This document shows positions 56,001 to 64,000 of a DNA stretch of 64,000 nt, in pieces. Each line of letters opens with the position of its first letter. Position 1 is the stretch's first letter. This stretch comes from Ulva prolifera (taxonomy: Eukaryota > Chlorophyta > Ulvophyceae > Ulvales > Ulvaceae): the NCBI GenBank assembly GCA_023078555.1, contig CM041201.1, positions 8,067,172-8,131,171 of the forward strand, read 5' to 3'. The notes beneath the pieces were generated by a model. It searched no databases. It saw only the letters and a list, made by a program, of their open reading frames with translations, and had not been told where the DNA came from. The translations under genes and the position numbers were made by a program.

Positions 56001-59000
56001 AGTCAGCTGCCATAGCAGCCGACGAGGCACACAGTCCGCCCTGTGACTGACTTGCCGGCCCCAGGAGTGAGCCCCATCGCTCGTGCCACATGTGCAGGTC
56101 AACTTTGACGTGCCATGGTGCCCGAATTGCCGGAAGATGGCCCCAAAGTGGGAGGCTGTAATGGAGCATGCACACGCGGCATACCCCGCCTCCGACGGCC
56201 GCATCCGCGTCGGTAGGGTTAACTGCACTGCCGAGCAGGTGTGCAACCTCCGCCCCCTCCCTTTCGCCAGCTGCATATCTCGATGAGGGCCCCGTTTCGC
56301 CAAGCTCCTCACGCTGCCCTTCCTGTGTGCTGCGCTGTGCTGTCCTCTGATCTCCGCCATTGCTTCGCCATGCTGGCCATCACTGTAGCTCCACGTCCTG
56401 TGGACGGAAAACCCCATTACGCGGCTACGGCGGGCACAATGCATGGGGCTCATGCGGTCGTGTAGTGCATGCGCCGCGTGCAGGCTCTGTGCGAGGCGGA
56501 GAAGATCACAGGGTACCCATCGATTCGCGTCTACCGCGACGGCTCGGACGACATCTTGGTGCGGGGCAGCTACCACGGGCATGAGATGTACAGGGGTGCC
56601 CGCACGTATAAGGCACTCAAGGCGTTTGTCGACGGCCTCGTGACGCCGGCCGGTGCCGAACCCACCAGGGACGACGGCATGGTGCGACCCCAGAGAACAG
56701 AAGAGCCATGCATGCATCAGCGCCGCCCCCCCCTCTATACCGATGCCGCGTGAGTGTGGCGTGAACGCGGCGGCACTGCATGCAGGCGATGCATGTGGCA
56801 AACGAGGGGGCCATGGTCTCTGAGGGTTCAGGCGACCGCTTTGCAGGGCAGGAGGGCGAGCACGTACGCTCTCTCAGGCCCTGTTGATCACCTTCTTGAG
56901 ACCCTTTTAGTCAATCTGGCCCGCCCTTGCGCCTGCGCCATGGCACATGCCCTCCGGCGTCTGTGCCTATCTGAGACCGCCTCGCGCGCGTGGCGTGATG
57001 CGAATCGTAGCATATGTCGCGCCGTACCTTCGGTCTAGTGGCTGAGCACTATCCGCGGGCTATGCAGGTTGAGCAGGACGCGCCGGAATCCGCCGACTAC
57101 TCCGCGCCCATGACTGCCGCCCAGTTCCACGCCGCTCGGCAACGGCACCCCTTCCTCATGGTGCGAGTCCCCTGTAGCCACGCTTGCTCCCCCCCCCGCC
57201 CCCCCCCCCCCCCCCCCCGCACGTACTACCACTCTTTCACAGTCAACCAGAACTACTGTGCATGGATCTACCCCGATGGCTGCCGCGGCTCAGGCCGCCG
57301 CCGGCTGTGCCCGCTGTTGTGGCGGACACGCACAAGCAGCCGCCATGGCTCCAGCTCGTTTCACAGGCGACGGCTCTCGCTCTCGTCCCCGGCCGTGGAG
57401 CGCAGACAAGATCTGCACACTGCATGCATCTCACCGTCCTGCACCGGTGCAGCGTGCCGACGGTGTCGTCTGTGTAGGTCAACTTCTTCGCGCCGTGGAC
57501 CCCATGGCAGGAGTTGTACCCTATCTGGGAGGCCGCGATGCTGCACACTCGCACACACCCCCTCAACACGGACGGCCGCGTTCGCGTCGCCCACGTCGAC
57601 TGCTCCGTCGATATGGTGTGCCGCCCCGCCGATTCCCCCCGGCTCTCGCCTGTGCCGCACGCTGTGTGGCGGGCGCCTTGCGTTGCATACCCCCCGCCAC
57701 AATTGGGCGGCCTATGGTGGACCCTGAGGCTGCGAGATGGTGCAGGCCTTTTGCAAGGGGCAGAAGGTGACACACTTCCCGTGGGTCCGCACGTACCGCG
57801 ACGGCGTGGAAGACGTCATGGTGGAGGGCGAGCGCCACATCAGCGACACGTACCAGGGAGATGACATCGAGGGCGAGCTCAAGGCCCTTGTCGACAAGGT
57901 CTTGCGACTGTCTGCACGGACACCGCTCAGTCAACCTAGGCTCTCTGCACCCCACTCTGCAGGCTCCGCACTGGACCGCGTCAGCTTGTTTGTGTCATTC
58001 ACGTACCGCGGCAGCATGGTGCGCCCCTGTAGGCCTCAATGCATGCATGCATGTCGACAGTGGGCCGCCGCCTGCAGCACACCCCGCAGCCACCCGCCGC
58101 GCCGAAGCCAGGGTCATGCTCCTGGTCCTTATGCAGGCAATGCATGTGGAGCTGTACGAGAGCGCGCGTGTGGGGGAAGAGGAGGCCACGGCGGCCGCGG
58201 CCGTGCGTGAAAGGTTCCCAGCGTCGCCACGCCAGCACGTGCGTGCCCCACCCGCCTGATCTGCTCCCCTGTCTTCCAATGCTACCTCCTCTGTTCACCC
58301 CTGAGCCGCAGCACACGCCGTCCGAGTGTTGTACGCCACACTTTTATGTAGCCCGGCGGAAGTGTCTGCGGCGCGGCGCGCGCTGTGTGCTGTGGAGTAG
58401 ATGAATAGGCCCGTGCTGTACAGGCCAAAGACGACTTGCTCGGCGCGAACTACTCCGCGCCGATGACCGCCGCGCAGTTCCGGGCCGCGCAGCGCCAGCA
58501 CCCCCTCCTGCTGGTGCGGCTCTCCTGAATCGGACGCGTGCCTTCGAAACATCCCGCCATACATGCGATGCCTACGCGTGTGAGGTGAAACGTTTGCTGG
58601 ATGAGGCTAGTTGCACGACGATCTCGGACCAAAGTCACTACCTTCCGCCTGGCCAAAGGGCATCAGACGTCTGCGTGAATCAAGCAAAATACATGCATAG
58701 CGCATGTGCATGAGGCACATGCGGTGTATTGCGCATCAACTCGAATGTCATAAAGAAAAGCGGTATCTTGCCAGCAGCCAGCGGTCGTGAGCGGCTCGAC
58801 AGCCCCATGCAAGACCGCAGATCGCGAGGCAACCCAGGTTGACTCTTGTTTGGTCTGTGCCTTTTGGACAACATTCTCATCACGTCTGTGCAGGTCAACT
58901 TCTACGCCGCCTGGTGCCCCTTTTCCCAGAAGCTCCTCCCAGAATGGTTGGCAGTCATGGAGCATGCGCGCAGCGCGTACCCCGACGGCCGCGTCCGCGT

Positions 59001-60143
59001 CGCCCGGGTTGACTGCGCCATCGAGTCCTCCAAGGTGCGCGACCCCATGGCTTCCAAACACGCCGTGTGCGTGCTGTGTGCTGTGCTGCAAATGCCCAAG
59101 TCCGACAAGAACTCTGAGAACTGCTTGGCGCGTGTCGATTGCACTGCACAGCGCCGACGCGGGCCCCAGTCTACTCATCCATGCATGAGCCACATGCATC
59201 ATGCCTCCCACATCCACGCGGCTCGGGGCTGGTCCGGGGCTGAGAGCGCGCACGCCGCGTGCAGGAGCTGTGCAATGAGCAGAGGATCGCCGCGTTCCCG
59301 ACGATACGCGTCTACCGCGACGGCTCGGACGACATCATCGTGGGCGGGAACCACGTGCGCCACAGAAACTTGTACAAGGGTGACCGCACAGAGGCGGCGC
59401 TCACGGCGTTCGTCGACGACCTCGCGCGCGATGCACACCCCACTCCCACTCCCGAGACGAAGCCGCCGCGGCGACCTCGGCAAGGCTGCATGGTAGCGCT
59501 CTCTTGCAGCGTCCGCGAATGCGAGTGCAGCCCTGCTGCATCCCCACACGCATGTGTTGCATGCACTGCTGCCGTATGTGCTGCACCGGGGCTTCTGCTG
59601 CACCGGCAGGCGCATTCTGCACAATATGCCCCAGTCCCCAACTGCAACGGGCTGCAGCTGCGTGTGATACGATTCCCACTACGACCACCACGGCCTTTCA
59701 GCGGCTGTTTAGCATGGCTCACAGCCAGCTGCACATCGCCAGGTTTACAGACGCCTCAGCACGCTGTGGCGGTGCAGGTGGCGGGCCACGTCATCACCAA
59801 GAGAGCGCCCGGCACGTTGTCCTTCCACATGCGCCACGACGGCGCCGTCGCCCCCGCGAGCCCTGACACCGACGTCTCCCACCACGTCCACCACCTCACC
59901 TTCGGGCCCCCCGCCGCGGTGGAGGGCACCGGTGACAGCCACCACGACAGCCTCGCGGACGCTGCCTTTGTCGGCGCACACCCAAACATGACGCATGCGC
60001 ACACCCTGCAGCTCACAGCGGTGGCCCCCAATGCTATCGTGGCGGCACCAGGCGCGTATGAGTACACGGTGGAGTCGCGCAGCTACGTGGAGGATTCGGG
60101 GGCCCTGCCGGCGGCCAGATTTACGGTGCAGCTGCCGGGATAA
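48710..60143 (+). CDS. six-module PDI-C (thioredoxin/ERV fusion), copy B
   Basis: This has the same 28-exon structure as copy A and joins in frame to about 1,398 residues. All splice phases agree, and no exon is broken. Active sites by module: APYC, CPNC, CPWS, CPNC (CPSC in copy A), TPWQ, CPFS. The ERV C-terminal exon is 59778-60143. The 5' exons (48710-48991 and 49258-49315) match copy A only at the level of the protein pattern, whereas everything from exon 3 on is nearly the same DNA. The two products should share luminal function but differ in membrane anchor and the ERGIC N region. A LINE-like copy ends about 1.2 kb upstream. Start codon exon not found; alternative gene end at TAG 52527-52529, as in copy A. 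Confidence 0.78.
50334..52514 (+). other. copy B module 1, orphan half-module and linkers
   Basis: Module 1 exons: 50334-50426, 50839-50979 and 51131-51316 (site APYC, preceded by FCAPW). Linker 51578-51691; orphan c exon 51847-52017 (GLSKEAAIRRMPPGRVDRDG), six bases shorter than in copy A and changed at the normally conserved VYRDG (VDRDG); linker 52359-52514 with the unusual GTCAAG donor. The orphan exon's loss of the conserved tyrosine hints at relaxed constraint. Confidence 0.7.
50647..50729 (+). repeat. ~83-bp short interspersed repeat, member 4 (copy B only)
   Basis: It sits in the a-b intron of module 1. Copy A at the same place (near 32150) has uninterrupted CACAACTGCAGCTG. Here that sequence is split by CGGCATATGTGGTCCCGTT ... 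TTTACTTTACTTTAC, with at most 2-3 bp duplicated. Together with the copy A-only insertion at 32981 it shows that the family moved after the gene duplication. Confidence 0.85.
52709..55487 (+). other. copy B modules 2 and 3 with linker
   Basis: Module 2: 52709-52804, 53349-53492, 53762-53935 (CPNC; cis-proline replaced, GYATMRLYRR). Module 3: 54419-54511, 54658-54813, 55021-55206 (CPWS; GFPSVRIYRNG; HEQYRGDRT). Linker exon 55380-55487. After module 2 the frame stays open for a further 86 codons (to 54193), reading through the donor. This includes EFMEATVIKAISEHVVVPAL and is A+T-richer; copy A is frameshifted there, so I treat it as intron. Confidence 0.8.
55260..55331 (+). repeat. ~72-bp short interspersed repeat, member 5
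   Basis: This is the counterpart of the insertion at 36782-36853, at the same intron position, so it was inherited through the gene duplication. It ends TTTACTTTACTTTAC. Confidence 0.8.
55691..60143 (+). other. copy B modules 4-6, linkers and ERV C domain
   Basis: Module 4: 55691-55783, 56098-56238, 56484-56681 (CPNC here; GYPSIRVYRDG). Linker 56786-56863. Module 5: 57068-57160, 57478-57615, 57746-58018 (TPWQ, redox-dead). Linker 58137-58238. Module 6: 58424-58513, 58894-59034, 59265-59492 (CPFS; AFPTIRVYRDG). C-terminal ERV exon 59778-60143 (DVSHHVHHLTFGPP; EYTVESRSYVEDSG). The a-b intron of module 5 contains a long poly-C tract at 57189-57218. The a-b introns of modules 4 and 6 are shorter than in copy A by about 147 and 85 bp. 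Confidence 0.8.
57189..57218. repeat. poly-C tract in copy B intron
   Basis: Nearly 30 cytosines interrupted by a single G, in the a-b intron of module 5. Copy A (38867-38890) has a shorter, mixed C/T tract, so this expanded after duplication. It is just downstream of a splice donor and far from the acceptor. Confidence 0.9.
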
Positions 60144-61866
60144 GCGCAGCTTCCGGAGCAAGCGCAGCAGCGTCTGCTTGCCCCGCTAGATGCCCAGCGT
60201 GATCAGCCTTACAAAGGCAGGCCTGTGCGGGCAACTGCATGGTGACCGCCAGCAGTGAGGGCTTCCACAAGTGAGCGACGTCGTCGTGATAGCGGCTCGT
60301 GGCATAGACTGTGCGATCTATCCGCACTGAGGACCAAACCAGTGGGGTGCGACACCCTGGCGGTTGAGGCGTGCGTCAGGCCATGCCATGCAGGGAGAGC
60401 ATGGAGATCGTGTGCCCCATGCCCTCAAGCGGCAAGCGTGGCCGCGCTGCCGAGGTGGCCACGTTGGGGGGAGGGTGCCTGCCGCTTACGCTCCGCTCGT
60501 AGCACGTTGTTGCCCACGCAAGCCGTTCGGACAGATGTCGTTCAGACGTATGTGCGCCGCGTGATGGGTCGGCGATTGCACAGCTGCTCCGTAGGCGCAC
60601 GTTTGGTACACAACATGTATTTTCATGCATACGTTCTGCCGTGCGGACGCACGGCCTCTTTGATCCCGCATGATTGCTTTTCCTTTTTTAACTTTCCCTA
60701 GTTTTCAGCAGGGGTTTCGGGCCTGGACAGCACGGCTGCCTGCCGTCTGTTACCAATGCTGCAAGCACACTGGTAGTGCATTGCTGTGTGTATCGTGGCG
60801 GCATCGCTACGCGACTGCGGTGCCGGCATCCATAGATTTTGTTTGAGGCAAGCATGGACCAGGATGCAGCAAGTGCTCTCGTGCGGCTGCGGGCTCTGTT
60901 ACTGACTGTAATCGCTTGAACCGCTGTCGAGAGTCTTGATAGGCTCCAATGGCGGCAGGTTGAGGTGAACTGGCGTCAAACAGCAGAATTGCTCTCACGG
61001 CAGCCGGGACGTAGCCGGGACACAACGGGGCCTCAAAAAAAAAACTGTGGGGAGTCCTCCGGGGATAGTTGCATGTTTGCAGCTGTCATCGGCATGCACC
61101 ATATCGCCCGTGTCTCCTCGGCCTGGTTTGTGTGTGAAAGCTGTACTCCAGGCTGCAGGTAACATGTGAGATGCGGATTGGCAGCCTGTACGACACCTCT
61201 GCGCTGGTGGAAAAGCTCGTAGACGCTGACAGCGAATGGCCACATGTATTCATTGCTCGAGGTGTCGTCACTCGCTGAAGTTGGCGAAGTGTTTGATGCT
61301 TGCGCGCTCGAGGCTGAGCATGAGTACGGCACTGGCAGTTACCTCAGGCTGCCTCTGGGATCGTCTGTGCAGCCCACACAAGCGCTCCTACATGATCAGG
61401 CGCCGGACTGTGGCTCGTCGCCGAGCGTTGGACAACCAATCATTGATTTGTTGATTGACTGCAGGCAGTCTTGCGTGCACAAAGGCAAGGGTCAGGCAGC
61501 CAGTGAGTCTCTCGCTGGCGCCGGTGTAGCTAGAACTGCTGCACATGACATCTGTTGGCAAGCAGAGGCAGTGTGATGAGAGCATCGATCTGCATGCCCT
61601 GTATCAGTGGGTTCTGCAACCAGATCAGCTGACTGCGACGAACAGCATTGAACGAATCATTGAGTCATTGATTGAGTGTGACTTTGACTGCGAAGTAGCT
61701 ACTTGTAATAACGTAAACGATGTGAAGTGGAACAACCTGATTCCAGTTTGGAACATACGATCGACCATGTCACCACACTTTGTGATTAGGCGATAATTCA
61801 GGATCGATGCACTGTGAAGAGCGGCCCTGACCATATCAAAGTCAACTAGGCCACCCGCTCGTTGCG
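60144..61866. other. duplicated 3' flank of copy B; no gene supported
   Basis: Counterpart of 41925-43640. An 83-codon frame (61545-61796) is shared with copy A, but ten residues differ and almost no change is silent, so coding is doubtful. The plus-strand frame 61244-61576 is not shared with copy A. Confidence 0.45.
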
Positions 61867-62355
61867 ACTGATGCGTGTCCAGCATGCCCGGCACGGCCGG
61901 TGAGGGGCAAGATCCCGTGGAGCGTGCGCGGCGGATGCTTGCGGCGGTCACTGCAGGTGAGGCTGGCTGGAGGAGCATGTGGCGCACCCGCCGTCCACCT
62001 TCTGCAGAATCAGGGCAAGTGCATCGAGGGTGTAAGCATGTCCGTAGGTGGCGACATCCTGTGCTGCTACCAGTGCATACGGAGCACCCAGAGAAACATA
62101 GCAACAAGTTTCCGTACCACCGCTGAGCAGGATGCCATCAGGCATTTGGTAAAGCTAGCATGTCGGGTGCGCGCGCCCGCAAGAGTACTTTCAGCGCATG
62201 GCAAGGGAATCCATGTCGCCCTGACAGATGCATGTACACCTGCACACGGGGATGCAGACAGGCTGATATTGAATGTCGAAGAATCCTGTGACTTGGAGGG
62301 CAGGTTGGCACCTCCGGCAGCCACGGCTGCGTTCACCGGCGGCGGGTGGTTTGTG
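61867..62355. other. unassigned; possible short exons
   Basis: A frame starting ATG 61884 (MPGTAGEGQDPVERARRMLA) runs to a good GTGAGG donor after AVTAG. A later plus-strand stretch near 62197-62300 (HGKGIHVALTDACTPAHGDA) is protein-like. I cannot connect them or recognise a family. Confidence 0.25.
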
Positions 62356-62712
62356 TGTGTTACCAGGACAAAGCCGGTAGCACCGCCAGGTCAACGGGGA
62401 AGCACACGAACAACCCAAAGCACGCACGTCAGGAGAGCGACAGCCACCTCGAACCCGCCAGAACTCAGGGCAAAGGCACAACAAGCACCCGCACACAGCA
62501 CCCCGCCTCAGCCCGACAGAAACCCACTGAACACGTACCCACACACCCCCACACCACACCCACACACACGTCCCCGCACAACCCCCCAACACACCCGCGC
62601 CCGCACGCAATGCGACCCTGCCACCCACACGGTCGCGGTGGCCCAAGCTGGCAGCCTGGCTGGAGCCGGCCCAATGCGCAACTTGAAGGCGCCGGGGGGG
62701 CCCGCCCCCCCA
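62356..62712 (-). mobile_element. LINE-like element, 3' end fragment (inverted)
   Basis: TGTGTGTTACCAGGACAAAGCC, a GGTAGCACCGCCAGG stretch and the following CACACCCAC-rich DNA are the reverse complement of the 3' end of the elements at 22193 and 47519 (CCGGCTTTTTCCTTTGTAACACA preceded by GT-rich DNA). The copy is diverged and 5'-truncated; it contains no ORF of the element. Confidence 0.6.
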
Positions 62713-63791
62713 GCCCCAGACCCCGACCCAGATGGGCTGTGTGTGTTCTGATCGAGGAGTGTGGTAGTCTTGATATTAACTGTCAGGAAGTCAAGATCTC
62801 TTCCATGCAAAAACCTGATCACGTCTGGTTTGACAGGGGTGTTCTCTGAGAGTCGAACATCAGCGCTAGTGTACAAGGCATACCATGATTACATACCGTT
62901 CAAGCCGATCCCGGGCTTGTGTAAGGTCATTTCATGGGCAATCCTTCTGTTGCCTCACCTGGCATCGATGACAAGGACACCCGCAGATTGTCATTGACTT
63001 TGCTCAGTTGCTGGCTCAAGTGCAATGGTGTTGCTCTCTGGTTCCAGGCTGCCAATTGAATTGCTTCCTTCACGGCACTGCCAAACCTGATCCTCAGAGC
63101 TGCTGCGGAGCAGTCTACAGTTCTTGACTGTGACCGGAGTTGCCACACGCACTTCTGACTTTGCCACTGTTGCAGCTGCACGTTGGTGCACCTGTGGCGG
63201 TGTCGGGGTGGGTGTGGAACAACAACGCGGTCATGGACGCACCGGACATGAACATGTTCCCAATGCATTCCTGTGAACATGGCTCTTCCATGTTCAAAGG
63301 AACCTTCATGAACACAGACGTTTTATGCCGGCACGTAGCGATAATGCCTGCGATGGGTTGAATGTCATTCCAGGCGCCCTGACGTTGACAACAACATACC
63401 TCTTGGGCCCTGCACACTGAGGCTATGCTGCAAGCACCCTTGCCTCGCCTCTTCTGCATGTCTCATTCTGCATTCGCTCGCTAAATCCTGTAGTGTTCAA
63501 TGCTTTCAGCTCCTTGAAGCCACTTGTAAGTTTCCCACCGGCTCCGGATGCCTGCATTTACCGGACGATGAAAACGATATGGGTAGCGGGGAAGTGGCCA
63601 CAAGGTCGAATGCCACCGTTTCCCACCGGCTCCGGGATAGCATTTGATTACCAGCGAATGGTGCAGGAAGCCGCACCATGGTGCACAACTGGACAAACTG
63701 GCTGCTCAAAGTTCACATAAACATGAAGATGTAGCAGTTAGGGAAACACTGATTTTGTTCCTGCGGCTCTGGCTGGCGCGGTTGCTAAGTC
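62713..63791. other. no supported gene
   Basis: Short frames only. TTTCCCACCGGCTCCGG occurs twice about 90 bp apart (near 63532 and 63619), a small direct repeat. No splice chain was found leading into the ankyrin gene; an in-frame TAA lies immediately before its ATG. Confidence 0.4.
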
Positions 63792-64000
63792 ATGTTCGAC
63801 CTCCTGTACGCAGCGGCAGTGGGAGATTTGTCAAGCGTGAAGCATTGTGTGCTTCGTGCACGGAAAGCTGACTTCCTTTGGGGTGACCTGACCAGGAAAT
63901 GCTGTCGTGGCCGTGCACCGCTGCAGTACGCCGTCCTCGGTGGTCATGCCGCGGTAACATTAGAATTACTCCAGGCAGGTGCGGACCCCACCTCTGCAGT
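63792..64000 (+). CDS. ankyrin-repeat protein, 5' part (runs off the window)
   Basis: A frame from ATG 63792, just after an in-frame TAA (63786-63788), stays open to the window edge. It reads MFDLLYAAAVGDLSSVKHCV and, further on, APLQYAVLGGHAAVTLELLQ followed by AGADPTS. The second segment fits the ankyrin consensus (xxPLxxAxxxGHxxVxxxLLxxGADPxx) in every key position. The first fits the repeat's start (LLxAAxxGDLxxVKxxL), with a longer insert between them. Ankyrin repeats mediate protein-protein binding; what else the protein carries lies beyond the window. The frame has no intron so far. Confidence 0.8.
   Translation, partial: MFDLLYAAAVGDLSSVKHCVLRARKADFLWGDLTRKCCRGRAPLQYAVLGGHAAVTLELLQAGADPTSA

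Larger units (their letters stand above)
49770..61866 (+). repeat. tandem duplication unit, copy B
   Basis: Partner of 31285-43640 in direct orientation. The unit covers PDI-C intron 2 (3' part) to the end of the gene plus about 1.7 kb of non-coding flank. The 6 kb between the units holds the hAT element, LINE copies and the diverged 5' exons of copy B. Confidence 0.9.

Noticed and set aside
1..64000. CRISPR arrays, bacterial operons, riboswitches
   Set aside because: No regularly spaced direct repeats, no ribosome-binding-site-led gene clusters, and every gene is intron-split, so the DNA is eukaryotic.

Overview
The window reads as nuclear DNA of a GC-rich eukaryote. Every gene I could build is split by short GT-AG introns. 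Most donors read GTGCGN and most acceptors (T)GCAG, a pattern common in unicellular green algae. The best gene here is a plant/algal-type 'PDI-C' (thioredoxin fused to ERV/ERGIC domains), and the retroelement C-terminal domain is of a kind I associate with algal and protist genomes. A chlorophyte or related alga is my best guess; the species cannot be named from the sequence.

Layout. 1-5.9 kb: no supported gene. 5.9-7.5 kb: a four-exon gene for a secreted protein with alternating acidic Asn-Glu-Gly and basic Lys-Lys-Gly blocks and a six-cysteine tail. 7.5-25.7 kb: mostly non-coding, with repeat families: an inverted pair of about 260-bp repeats (9.9 and 11.5 kb), an AT microsatellite, GGGAAACCGAT stem-loop elements, non-LTR retrotransposon fragments (20.5 and 21.5 kb) and a perfect 30-bp hairpin. 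26.1-27.6 kb: a thiol dioxygenase of the ADO/plant cysteine oxidase family, visible only after joining four exons. 30.5-41.9 kb: copy A of a giant PDI-C gene. 41.9-43.6 kb: its non-coding 3' flank, duplicated with the gene. 43.9-47.5 kb: a hAT element with a perfect 8-bp target duplication and a rearranged LINE copy. 48.7-60.1 kb: copy B of the PDI-C gene; its flank runs to 61.9 kb. 62.4 kb: an inverted LINE 3' end. 63.8 kb to the edge: the start of an ankyrin-repeat gene.

The main discovery is the PDI-C pair. Each copy has about 28 visible exons, nearly all in phase 0, giving about 1,400 residues: one N-terminal membrane anchor, an ERGIC-type N domain, six thioredoxin modules each built from the same three-exon cassette, an orphan half-module, four linker exons and a COPII-coated-ERV C-terminal domain. 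Known plant PDI-C proteins have one thioredoxin domain. The modules differ at the active site (CPNC, CPSC, CPWS, CPFS, APYC, TPWQ). The two gene copies are nearly identical from exon 3 onward, introns included, but strongly diverged in the two 5' exons, which suggests gene conversion or a fresh duplication that spared the 5' end.

All gene models are manual reconstructions from splice motifs and family resemblance; none is backed by transcript data.
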